Origin: JAXGPP01 sp040766885
Lineage (GTDB): Bacteria > Planctomycetota > Planctomycetia > Pirellulales > Thermoguttaceae
DNA: 64,000 nucleotides
Assembly: GCA_040766885.1 (NCBI GenBank)
Contig: JAXGPP010000001.1
Coordinates: forward strand, 248,001-312,000
Direction of reading: 5' to 3'
In this document: positions 27,906 through 36,700 of the stretch, piece after piece
Layout of the letters: each line of letters starts with the position of its first letter
Numbering within the stretch: position 1 is the stretch's first letter
Program-made: the position numbers and the translations under genes
Notes under the pieces: model-generated
The model's input: only the letters and a program-made list of their open reading frames with translations
Databases searched by the model: none
Told to the model about the DNA's origin: nothing

Positions 27906-28610
27906 ATGAAGTTTTCCAAGTGCTTGTCTGCGTTGTTGGTGGTAGCCCTCGTCTGCGGTGTGGCTTCGAGCGCTAGCGCGGCCGTCTTCTGGTTTAGCAA
28001 CACGCCGTACACCTCGCAGGCGGATATTCCTGCGGGATTCTACAGCGGTGGCTCGCCCACATTCTTGGAGGATTTGGAAGACGGCGCGGTGAATGGTGGG
28101 ATTACCGCAACTGCGGCTTCCTGGGCCATTACTACCAGCGGAAACGGTTTCACCGACTCCGTCGACGGCGATGATGGTAACGTCGATGGTTCGGGGATCA
28201 ACGGGCGATCATACGTGGTGTTTCCTTCGGGACAGGGGGGACCGAGCGTGCGGTTTGATTTTTCGGGACCTCTTCCCACCGCCGCTGCACTCGTGTGGAC
28301 TGATGGTCTTGATGGGATGGTCTTCCGCGCGTACGGTGCTGGCAACGTACTCCTCGGTTCGTTCACTCCCGGAGTCTCGTTCGCTGACGGGACCTTTACT
28401 GGTGGCACCGCGGAGGATCGGTTCTTCGGCGTCACCGATGCGAATGGTATTCTGGCGATTAGCATAGAGAATGCAAATCCTTTCGCGGGCATCGAAGTCG
28501 ACCACATCCAGTACGGACAGATGGTTCCCGAGCCAGGTTCCATTGCCATCTTTCTGGCCTTCGCCGGCTTTGGGCTGTTCGCCCGGTGGCGCCGTCGGCG
28601 TGCTGGCTGA
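27906..28610 (+). CDS. PEP-CTERM secreted protein 2
   Basis: 234 residues with a good ribosome site (GAAAGGCGG) before the ATG. The signal peptide is KFSKCLSALLVVALVCGVAS followed by SASA. The mature part is beta-rich and Gly/Asp-rich (TDSVDGDDGNVDGSG; FDFSGPLPTAAALVWTDG) and resembles the jelly-roll-like PEP-CTERM proteins of planctomycetes. The tail is VPEPGS, a hydrophobic helix (IAIFLAFAGFGLFA) and RWRRRRAG, the exosortase recognition signal. It stands alone with its own upstream sites and a strong terminator, so it is a single-gene unit. Role unknown beyond being an exported surface or matrix protein. Confidence 0.93.
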   Translation: MKFSKCLSALLVVALVCGVASSASAAVFWFSNTPYTSQADIPAGFYSGGSPTFLEDLEDGAVNGGITATAASWAITTSGNGFTDSVDGDDGNVDGSGINGRSYVVFPSGQGGPSVRFDFSGPLPTAAALVWTDGLDGMVFRAYGAGNVLLGSFTPGVSFADGTFTGGTAEDRFFGVTDANGILAISIENANPFAGIEVDHIQYGQMVPEPGSIAIFLAFAGFGLFARWRRRRAG

Positions 28611-28631
28611 ACCACTTGAATAAGAGCTTTT

Positions 28632-28675
28632 AACCCGGCTCGTCGCGCTTGCAAGGCGCGACAGCCGGGTTTTTT
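28632..28675 (+). terminator. Rho-independent terminator after PEP-CTERM gene 2
   Basis: The stem AACCCGGCT/AGCCGGGTT continues into GTCGCGC/GCGCGAC with one bulged C and a 7-base loop, followed by a run of Ts (TTTTTTG). It begins 21 bases after the stop codon. Confidence 0.92.
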
Positions 28676-28755
28676 GTTTGACGCTGGCGGTTCGCTGAGC
28701 GGTAGACCAGGCATCTCCACCCCACGCCGCATTCGTTACTCTCCGGGGCTCCGGC

Positions 28756-29652
28756 ATGATACCTTCAAAAGTCAGTCGTCAAGCCGCATTCGCCGTCGCT
28801 GCCGCCCTCTCATGCTGTCTGGCGGCGATCGCCGAAGAGAGGATCCTCTACGAGGGCGAGTCGCCATTCAGCCACATCATCGTGTCCGAGGACGATCGGG
28901 GGCTGCGGACGCTCTTGTTTGACCGCAGCGGGGTCCGCCAGAGCGTGGTGAAACTCGGCGACCCGGATCATATCGAACTGGCCTACGCCCGATCCATTCT
29001 TGTGGCATTGGCAGTCTGCGAGCGGCCCGAGCGGATGCTCGTGGTCGGGCTGGGGGGAGGCACGCTCCCGACTCTCCTGCATCATCACTATCCTCACGCT
29101 GCCATCGATGTCGTCGATATCGATCCCGGCGTCGTCGAGGTCGCTGAGAGATTCTTCGGCTTCCGCACCGACCATCGCCTTCGCGTTCATGTCTGCGATG
29201 GACGGCAATTCATCGAGGAGGCCCGACAGCCCTACGACATCATCTTTCTCGACGCGTTCGGTTCCAGCAGCATCCCGCGCCATCTGACTACCCGGGAGTT
29301 TCTCCAGGCGGTGCGAAAAGCGCTGCGGCCCACCGGAGTGGTCGCCGCGAATATCTGGGGGCCCGGCTCAAATTCGCTCTATCACTCGATGATCCGCACC
29401 TACCAGGAGACGTTCGGCAGCCTCGTGGTCCTCCGCGTTCCGGCGTCGACCAACGAGATTATTCTTGCCCAGCCGCGGCGCGTCGATGTCCGGCGGGAAG
29501 TCCTCGTCCGCCGGGCGGCGGCAGTCACGCGCGACAAGTCGCTCCGTTACGAGCTTGGAGAACTGCTTGCTGCCGGCTGGCAGGATCCGCCTCCACTGAA
29601 CCAGCGAGGACGCGTGCTGACCGACGCCGACACTGCCGGCGAGGATCAGTGA
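28756..29652 (+). CDS. Spermidine-synthase-like methyltransferase-fold protein with a signal peptide
   Basis: 298 residues. The body matches the SpeE-type Rossmann fold: SPFSHIIVSEDDRGLRTLLF, the glycine loop MLVVGLGGGTLP, the acidic strand end VVDIDPGVVEVAERFF and IIFLDAFGSSSIPRHLTTRE. The usual enzyme transfers aminopropyl groups from decarboxylated SAM to putrescine. Here the N-terminus (SKVSRQAAFAVAAALSCCLA, then AIAEE) looks like a signal peptide, which is unexpected for a cytosolic enzyme. The active-site Asp of the DAF motif is kept. It follows the terminator of PEP-CTERM gene 2 and faces the ThuA gene tail to tail. Spermidine-synthase-like proteins without polyamine activity are common, so the substrate is open. 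Confidence 0.8.
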   Translation: MIPSKVSRQAAFAVAAALSCCLAAIAEERILYEGESPFSHIIVSEDDRGLRTLLFDRSGVRQSVVKLGDPDHIELAYARSILVALAVCERPERMLVVGLGGGTLPTLLHHHYPHAAIDVVDIDPGVVEVAERFFGFRTDHRLRVHVCDGRQFIEEARQPYDIIFLDAFGSSSIPRHLTTREFLQAVRKALRPTGVVAANIWGPGSNSLYHSMIRTYQETFGSLVVLRVPASTNEIILAQPRRVDVRREVLVRRAAAVTRDKSLRYELGELLAAGWQDPPPLNQRGRVLTDADTAGEDQ

Positions 29653-29705
29653 CCCCGTCGCCGGCCGAGGCGAGGTATGGTCGTGTAAGACTGCCGGCCG
29701 CACCT

Positions 29706-30470
29706 TCAGCTCGCCGGGGCGGCCCACGCCACTGCATTCCGCAGAATCCGTCGGACGCTCGGATCGAAGAAGTGCGGATAGGTTTCGTGGCCCGGCTGGA
29801 AGTAGAAGACCTTTCCTTTACCGACCGTCCAGACGAGTCCCTGACGCGACGCTTCGGTGCTGCCATCCGGCCGATGATATAATCCGTCAAAGACGACTGC
29901 CTCGGGTTCAGGAACCTCGAACGGCTCGCTGTAGCGTTCCGTCTGGGCCAGTGTGAAATCGTTCACGCCCTCGGCAATGGGGTGGTCTTTCGCCTTGACG
30001 ATGACATCCACCGAGCTTCCGTCACACACATACGCCGAGAAACCGCAGCGGGTACCGAGCAGGCTCCGCAGAGCCTTCGAGAAGTGCGATGAATGGATGG
30101 CGATGAAGCCCATTCCTTCTTCCTTCACACGCCGCACAATCCGCTCCACGAGTTCATCCTTGACGTCACGGTGTCGGACGTGCCCCCACCACAGCAAGAC
30201 GTCGGTCGCGGCCAGCGCTTCATTGGAGACGCCCTGGTCCGGATCGCTGATCGAAGCAGTTGCGATCTCCCAGTCCGGCAGCGACCGGAGCCCTGCTGCG
30301 ATGGGCGTGTTCACGTCTTCCGGGTAGACGTCCTTGGGGGCTGTTCCTTCCGACCATACCAGCGCCCGGCGCTTCGGACTATCGGCTCGAGCCGCGTTCC
30401 CCAAGAGCAACTCGCCAGTCACCGCCGCACTGATCGCCAACGCTGCACGCCTCGATATCTTATAGCCCAT
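29706..30470 (-). CDS. ThuA-domain protein, secreted (possible Tat signal)
   Basis: 254 residues. The N-terminus KISRRAALAISAAVTGELLL has the double Arg and hydrophobic stretch of a Tat-type signal. The rest is the ThuA fold (class-I glutamine-amidotransferase-like) common in planctomycetes: ALVWSEGTAPKDVYPEDV, DVLLWWGHVRHRDV, GMGFIAIHSSHFSKALR, VKAKDHPIAEGV, GKGKVFYFQPGHETYPHFFD. ThuA is linked to sugar (trehalose) use in rhizobia, but the biochemical activity is not settled. Downstream it meets the spermidine-synthase-like gene; upstream lie the glycosyltransferases. Assignment by family only. Confidence 0.88.
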   Translation of the reverse strand: MGYKISRRAALAISAAVTGELLLGNAARADSPKRRALVWSEGTAPKDVYPEDVNTPIAAGLRSLPDWEIATASISDPDQGVSNEALAATDVLLWWGHVRHRDVKDELVERIVRRVKEEGMGFIAIHSSHFSKALRSLLGTRCGFSAYVCDGSSVDVIVKAKDHPIAEGVNDFTLAQTERYSEPFEVPEPEAVVFDGLYHRPDGSTEASRQGLVWTVGKGKVFYFQPGHETYPHFFDPSVRRILRNAVAWAAPAS

Positions 30471-30649
30471 CTCGAACGCCTCACCTCGATCAACAGAATG
30501 CGCAAACCGACCAGCGGGCGCCCACGGCCCGCGTTCTGACGCGATTCTAATTGCCGTTCACTGCGTTGGGAAGCCGCCAGGCTCTGTGCCGAACGAGTTA
30601 AAATCCCGGCATTCGCAGTGTGCTTCGCCTGATTCGCTTCGGCAGCAAC

Positions 30650-31459
30650 CTATTCTCCGGGGGCCGCACTGGCGGCCGCAGGCAGTCCGGTGCTCGTTTC
30701 CCTGTTTGCCTCGCTCTCCAGCACGTCGCGAGCGGTCGGTTCGGTTGCCCGAAACCAATCGGCATAGGTTTGGCCAGGCAGCTCGTAATGCAAATTCCAG
30801 TTCATCCGCCGGTCTTCGTCGGTGCGACGCCCCGCAAGCTGCTGGTAGCGGGCCAGCGTGTAGTCCAGCCCCAGGTGCCGGTAATGGAGCAATTTGAGTC
30901 GCGGATCGTCATCGTAGACTACCCGCCCGACCGGAGAGGCGTGGTGGGACCCGGCACTATAATTCATTGCTTGGACCGCCCGCGGATCAAATACCACCCA
31001 CTTGTCCATGTGCTTCGCCGGCAGCCCCCGTGGGGCGACACTGAATATCTGCCCGTCGGTGTCGGGAAACTCGTTGGCGAACATCTCATAGCCAGTTGGC
31101 TTGGGTACGGTAATCCCACGGGCGTGGCAGGTCGAAAGATACTCCAGTAGAACCGGATGCCAAAGGAATTCGTCGCAGTCGACCACAATCACCCAGTCAG
31201 CGGACTCGCGACTCTCCTGCCAGGCGCTCTGCCTCACCGCCACGCGCTCGGATTCACCGCAGCAATTCGCCGGTAATCCAAAACAACGCAGTTCGGTCAC
31301 GGCGCTCGACCGTACGATCTGCGGACTTGTGTCGGTGGAGTAGTTATCATAGACGATAATCCGCCGGGCAAACCTGCTGTAGTGCCGCAGGAAGTAGGGC
31401 AGCACGCGTTCCTCGTTCCAGCATATTGTGTAAACGTGGACGACAGGAGTAGAATCCAT
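30650..31459 (-). CDS. Glycosyltransferase (family 2 / GT92-like)
   Basis: About 269 residues from the ATG at 31459. A longer frame start at 31540 would abut the divergent gene at 31543 and adds no conserved sequence. The N-terminal HVYTICWNEERVLPYFLRHY and IIVYDNYSTDTS are typical of nucleotide-sugar binding in GT-A folds. ADWVIVVDCDEFLW holds the metal-binding D-x-D. The middle (YEMFANEFPDTDGQIFSVAP; HMDKWVVFDPRAVQAMNYSA) and HYRHLG match the 'what-do-I-know' Glyco_tranf_2_4/GT92-like group. Likely a cytosolic sugar transferase for surface glycans. It is divergent from the 31543-33787 glycosyltransferase operon, suggesting a shared control region of only about 80 bases. Confidence 0.87.
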   Translation of the reverse strand: MDSTPVVHVYTICWNEERVLPYFLRHYSRFARRIIVYDNYSTDTSPQIVRSSAVTELRCFGLPANCCGESERVAVRQSAWQESRESADWVIVVDCDEFLWHPVLLEYLSTCHARGITVPKPTGYEMFANEFPDTDGQIFSVAPRGLPAKHMDKWVVFDPRAVQAMNYSAGSHHASPVGRVVYDDDPRLKLLHYRHLGLDYTLARYQQLAGRRTDEDRRMNWNLHYELPGQTYADWFRATEPTARDVLESEANRETSTGLPAAASAAPGE

Positions 31460-31542
31460 ACAGGGGCCTGTACTCCCATATGTGGTAGTAGCCGCGGTGC
31501 TGCTCACGGTAACCATAGTGACTAGCGCGAAGGCGGTCAATC

Positions 31543-32124
31543 ATGAGCCAGAAGGACCCGGATTACACAGTCCCAAAGCCGCTTAAGAGCGGCCGAGTGT
31601 TGCTCAGCGGCATGGTTCTCACCAGCGGCACCTGGCGGAGCGGATCCCATTACAAGAGCGGGTCCTGGCCTATTCACAAGGACGGATTGCTTGAGGTCCC
31701 GCAGGGGGTCTGGGACGAGGCGGCTGCGCAAGGGTTTCTGTTGGCCCCACGGATTTACCAGATCAGACTTGCATCTGGCGAAGGCCGCTCCGCTCCAACT
31801 TCCTCTGCCGCCGACGAGCCAGCTCCGCTCAATGGGTCTTCCATTGAGCTCGTCTTCCGCGAGAGCTCGTCCCCAGCCGCCGGTCGGCTTCGTCAATCCT
31901 GGATTTCCCGGAACGTCGGTGGCTATGTCTGGCAACTCGTCGTCGAGTCGGCCGACGACGCTCCTCGGGCAACACTGACCGCCGCAGCGCTGGATGCCGC
32001 GGATTCCAGAGAGCTCACCTGGTCTTCCGTCGGTTCCTGGGAGTTCTTTGGTGCGAACCGCGTCGTTCCCGTGACCGGTATGGCGCCGGTGTGGAACGTT
32101 GAATTGTTGGTGACGGCGCTATGA
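31543..32124 (+). CDS. Hypothetical protein, first gene of a glycosyltransferase operon
   Basis: 193 residues, not recognised. The N-terminal third is rich in Ser/Gly with a repeated S-G pattern (LLSGMVLTSGTWRSGSHYKSG); the rest looks beta-rich with regular aromatic residues (GGYVWQLVVESADD, SWEFFGANRVVPVTG). There is no signal peptide or TM helix. The stop codon overlaps the start of the next gene (ATGA at 32121-32124), so the two are translated together and probably work together. Genuine gene on coding pattern and coupling; function unknown. Confidence 0.7.
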   Translation: MSQKDPDYTVPKPLKSGRVLLSGMVLTSGTWRSGSHYKSGSWPIHKDGLLEVPQGVWDEAAAQGFLLAPRIYQIRLASGEGRSAPTSSAADEPAPLNGSSIELVFRESSSPAAGRLRQSWISRNVGGYVWQLVVESADDAPRATLTAAALDAADSRELTWSSVGSWEFFGANRVVPVTGMAPVWNVELLVTAL

Positions 32125-33065
32125 CTGCTGACGTGCTGCCGAAGTGCCGGCATCGCGGCGGCCAATTCGCGCTCGACCGCTGGGTCTGTTCGTCACCGAG
32201 ACTCGTGGCCCACAAGGGCGTGACCTCCGCCGCTTGCCGCGAAATCTGTCCCTTGGTCGACCATGAGTCGCCGGCTGAATCGTCTGCGGCCGGCGAGTCG
32301 GACGATCTTGGCGAGGGATACGGCGTGGCCATCGGCACCTTTGATAGTCTGCACGATCCGGAGCGCCGCTTCGGTACCGAGGCGGTCGAGCTGAATCTGG
32401 CCGTTCTGCGCCACCGTTGCGGCGAGGCGATCAAGATCCTCGTCTGCGACGACGCCTCGCCCGAGGCGAGCCGGCGACAGTATCGCCGCCTGTGCGAGAA
32501 GTACGACGCCGAATTCACCTCGAACCGGCGTCGGATGGGCCATACTTCGGGCGACATGATCGTGTTTCACAAGGCCCTTCGCTGGGGTGCCCGGCTCGGC
32601 CTGCGGACAGTTACCAAGCTTTCTCACCGCATGATGATCGATGCGCCGGACTGGGTCCAGAACGACTCCGAGCGGCTGATTCGCTCACCGTATGCGACTC
32701 TGGGGCAGATGCTCACCAATTTCGGGCTCGAGCAGATCCGAACCGAGTGTGTGATGATGGTCGTGCGGCGCTGGATGTCGTCGGGCGTGATGTGGCGCTA
32801 TCGACCACGTCGGATCCCGTATTGGAACGAGAGCCACACTTTTCGAGCGATCGCCGAAGTCGTCGATCGCGACAAACCCTACCCTTTCTTCCTGCCATGG
32901 GAGCGACTGAGCTTCCTTCGCGGCGCCGACCGGCCGCCGGTGTACTTCCGTGAGATGTTCGACGCCGATCACCATTTTCGCCGCCTTGCCGAGCGGCATG
33001 GCGTCGAGCTCAGTGCCAAGTTCTCGACGGTCGACAGTTGCGCAACCATGGACTACCGGCGGTGA
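32121..33065 (+). CDS. Glycosyltransferase-like protein with Cys/His-rich N-terminus
   Basis: 314 residues. The first 48 residues carry C9-x-H11, C23, C39-x3-C43 and H48, spaced like a zinc-binding knuckle. From about residue 68 the sequence resembles a GT-A core: VAIGTFDSLHDP, AIKILVCDDASPEASRRQY, FHKALRWGARLGLRTVTKLS and a conserved-looking end (RPPVYFREMFDADHHFRRL). No classical D-x-D is evident, so activity is less certain than for its neighbours. It overlaps both the preceding gene (ATGA) and the next (GTGA), giving tight translational coupling. Similar Cys-rich leaders on planctomycete glycosyltransferases are recalled from general knowledge, not checked. Confidence 0.7.
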   Translation: MTADVLPKCRHRGGQFALDRWVCSSPRLVAHKGVTSAACREICPLVDHESPAESSAAGESDDLGEGYGVAIGTFDSLHDPERRFGTEAVELNLAVLRHRCGEAIKILVCDDASPEASRRQYRRLCEKYDAEFTSNRRRMGHTSGDMIVFHKALRWGARLGLRTVTKLSHRMMIDAPDWVQNDSERLIRSPYATLGQMLTNFGLEQIRTECVMMVVRRWMSSGVMWRYRPRRIPYWNESHTFRAIAEVVDRDKPYPFFLPWERLSFLRGADRPPVYFREMFDADHHFRRLAERHGVELSAKFSTVDSCATMDYRR

Positions 33066-33787
33066 AACCGCGTACCGCACTTGCCATTCTGACGTACGTC
33101 GATGCTGCCCGGCCCGCGGCGGTTGGCCAGCGGCTGCCCGAAGCCATCGCCTCACTCGAGCGCACAAGCTACCGCGACCCTGTCTTCGTGGTCGACGACG
33201 GCTCAACCTGCAGCGATCATCTGGAATACCTCTCCTCCCTTGACGACGCGCGGTACACGGTCGTCCGCCGCCCGGTCAACGGAGGCATCAGCCGCGCGAA
33301 GAACACCGGTCTCCGCCTGCTGGCGCAGACCGGGGCCGAGATCCTCTTTCTCGCCGAAGACGATATCCTGTTTCACGAAGGCTGGCAGGGTGCCTATGGC
33401 GAGGCGATGCGCCGTTCGGCCATTCATCATTTCAGTTGGTATGAGGCTGCTCCGGGCAATCTCATCATGGCCTGCAACGGGTTCCTGGTGACGATGACCG
33501 CCGGGCTGCTTGGGCTGCTCATGACGTTTACCCAGGAGGCAGTCCGCCGTGTCGGCGGATTCAAGGTTCTTCCCCACCGCTACGGTTTCGAACATATCAA
33601 CTGGACCTACCGCGCGATCCATGCCGGCTTGGCGCCTTTTGGCGCTGACATTTGCAGGAGCTCGCGCTACGTCCAGCGCTCCGACCGCCCCTCTTCACTC
33701 GACGTTAGCGAGATCCTCACCGGTGCTGAAGCCAACCGCGCTCCGGGCTATGAGATCACTCGCCTCTACGAGCCTCTCGAAGAATGA
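33062..33787 (+). CDS. Family 2 glycosyltransferase
   Basis: 241 residues from the GTG at 33062, chosen because it overlaps the previous stop as GTGA; an in-frame ATG at 33038 lies deep in the preceding gene. GT-A signatures: ALAILTYVDAARP, PVFVVDDGST, RPVNGGISRAKNTGLRLL, the D-x-D-like LFLAEDDILFHEGW, and a late acceptor-side motif GGFKVLPHRYGFEHINWTYR. It is the third gene of the 31543-33787 operon. Its last 32 bases overlap the 3' end of the convergent kinase gene. Probably adds a sugar to a surface glycan; donor and acceptor unknown. Confidence 0.88.
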   Translation: MKPRTALAILTYVDAARPAAVGQRLPEAIASLERTSYRDPVFVVDDGSTCSDHLEYLSSLDDARYTVVRRPVNGGISRAKNTGLRLLAQTGAEILFLAEDDILFHEGWQGAYGEAMRRSAIHHFSWYEAAPGNLIMACNGFLVTMTAGLLGLLMTFTQEAVRRVGGFKVLPHRYGFEHINWTYRAIHAGLAPFGADICRSSRYVQRSDRPSSLDVSEILTGAEANRAPGYEITRLYEPLEE

Positions 33788-36700
33788 GGGCATGCTGGCT
33801 CACCGGCGTCTCGTCCGGTGCAAGCGTCCTCGCGATCCGGAAGCCGATGCGATGTTCCCGGGTGTAGTTCACCACTTTCCCGATTGGCCGCGTGGCGCGC
33901 AGATCCAGCGGATCGTTGTCGCACGAGCCCCCGCAGAGGAATGAGGCGTCGCTGTCGGCGGGATCCGAAGCCCATTCCCAAACATTGCCATAGATGTCCC
34001 ACACGCCCAGTTCGTTTGGTTTGAGCAAGCCGACGGGCTGCACTCGATGCTGTCCGTCACTCCTCGAGTTCCCGAAATACCATGCATACCCGCCCAGCAA
34101 CGACACATCGCTGCCGAAGCTGTAATCGGTGATTCCGCCTGCCCGGCAGGCCGCGAGCCATTCCTCCAGCGTGGGCAGCCGATAGCCCGTGCGTTGCAGA
34201 AAATCGTCTCGGAGCTTCCACCGGCCTGGCGAGACCTCCTCGTAGCACTGCTGGTCGGATGTGAGATCATCGTTCTCGCTCAGCCAATTACAGTAGGCCA
34301 TCGCATCCAGCGCGCTGATCGTGATGGCCGGGCAATTGGCCGGTGCATTGCGCGCGGCATACTGGTTTAGGGGGACCTCGCGAGACTGGCGGTAACTGCT
34401 GTCGAAACGCTCGTACTGCTCGATGGTGACCTCACACGCGCCGATCGCAAAGGTGTGATCGGTCTGTCCGTGAATGCCGACCAGGACGTGGCCGTGCGGA
34501 CCGCTATACCAGCACTCGCGCTCATCGCGGCTCGGCTTGCCTGCCGGGGCCGGCAATTCCCAGCGGCGAGCCAGCCAGACGGCGGCAGCGTGTTCGCCGC
34601 CATCGGGAGAGGAGCAAGACCGCACTACCTCTGCACCAACCGATTGGAGCAGATTCCGCGGCAGGCTTGTTGCTGAGTACTCTCCCAACGCAAGCAGCAA
34701 TCCGGCACGGATCTCGGGACTGCGCTCGGCGACCAGCATCCCTTCCGGAACCTCTGGCGGCACGCCAAGTTGATTGAGCCGATAGATCAATGTCGAACGC
34801 AGAGTACGATCATCCGCCAATTCGAGCGAGGACCGCAACCGGTCTCGATCACCGTCCAGCAGGAGCAGGGCGGCAATGCCGTTGGCAATCGAGGCCGCCG
34901 ATGAAAGCGGGTACGGAGCCGATCCACCTTCCGCCGGCTCCTGTTGTTCCGCGACCGATAGGGTCGCTTTCTCGATGTGTTCGCGGAGCCGTCGCGCGGC
35001 TGCCGCTCGATCGAGATTAAGCGGTTCGAGGAAACTGAAAAACTCGCTGGCATCGGCTGCATAATAGACCAGCAGGCTTGCCAATTGCTCTTGATCGCCC
35101 CGCAATAACCTGCCGAGTGCTGCGGCCGCCAGATGACGCTGCTCCAGCCTGTCCTGCCGAGACGACTCGGGCGCTGCCGGCGATGACCCGGTGAACAACT
35201 CCCGCAAGGGGGCGGTCAATCGCGTGCCGACCGGCTCAAGATTGTCCACCCAGCCGGGCACGTCGAGCGGACCGGCGGTCATGAGCGCTCGGGCGACTGC
35301 CGCTGCGTGTTCTTGCCATCGCGGGTCGCCGGGTGATTGGCGGGCCAGCAAAGTCGCGATTGCCAGGATCTCCTGGTGCGCCGTCGATCGGCCGAGCGCT
35401 GCCCACATCCTCTCGACAGCCTCCGCTCCCGAACGCCGAAGCTCCTCGGCGATAATCCGCGCTTCCACGGGCGACGCCGAGCGGAACTCGTCTTCGATCC
35501 AGGCTTGGTCTTCGGGGGTAACGACTCCAAAGTGCCACCGCGCCAGATTCTGATGCAGGCGACTCCGAGGTGTGGTCCGCGAAGCAAAGGAATTAACCTT
35601 AAGACGTGGTATCGCCCATCGGCCATAAGCCTCCATTTCTTTCAGCACCTGGGGCACCTCGGCGGTATCGACCACCGCCAGCGACTCCAGCAGTCCATTG
35701 ACCTTGGTTCGCGCATGCGTTTCCACGATTCCCCAGCCGATCACCAGCAACAGGGCCAGCACGCCTGCAACTCGTACCAGGTAGTAACGGGCAGCCCGGC
35801 GCATCATGGCAGCCTGGGTGTCGGTCCACTGCGAGTAGCGGGTGTATAAGCCGATTGCCAGAAACTCCCACCACGCCGGCAAGTCGCGGCTTCGCCGACG
35901 AGTTTTCCATCCGGCAGCGCGCTCAGCGAGGTAGAGCTCCGCGCGGCCGCGGCGAGTCTCTTTCTGCTTGCGGTCGAGCCACTCCCGCAACGACGGTACC
36001 AGGTAGTCATGTGTCAGTTGCAGGCAGGGCACCGGAGGCCCGGCAGCCGTCCCGGTACCGTCGCCAGTTGCTTCCTCGCGCTCGGCCGGGGTCACCAACC
36101 GCAACTCGCCGTCGAGGATCTCGACAAGCTCAGCGAAGTCGCGTGCCTGCCGTCCGTAGCCGGAGACTTCCTGAAGCTCAGCGTAGGGGCGCATTCGGCC
36201 GCGGATTTCCGATTCGTCCGCCGGAAGGAGCGCCTTGAGGACTTCCTTCGCTGCACGTTGATGCAAGCGGTGCCGGGGGGGCGCGGTCGCCGCGCAGAAC
36301 GTCTCTTCCAGGAAAGTGGCGCCGATTCCCTCTGCTCCGCCAACCTGTTTGAGCGTCGCGGGAACCCACGGCCGGTTCTTCATCATTTCGGCGAACACCG
36401 CCAGCCGGACCGGGATTACGCGGCCGTCCTGAGCCAGGCCCGATACGGCCTGGCTGAGGAACGCCTTCTGCAGGCTCGTCAACTCGTCCGCCCGCTCGGG
36501 AATCGCGCCGTAGGCGCGGCCGAAACCGGCCAGGACGTTTCTCGCATGGCGAAGACCGAAGACATCGACTGGGGCCGAGTTCTGCCCCTCGAGCAATGGT
36601 ATCTCGAGCTGACGCATCAACCGTGTCGTGCCCATCCAGAAATCGTCGCGGACCATGAGCAGGCACTGCACTCGAATGCCGTCGCACTGACGGAGCGCAC

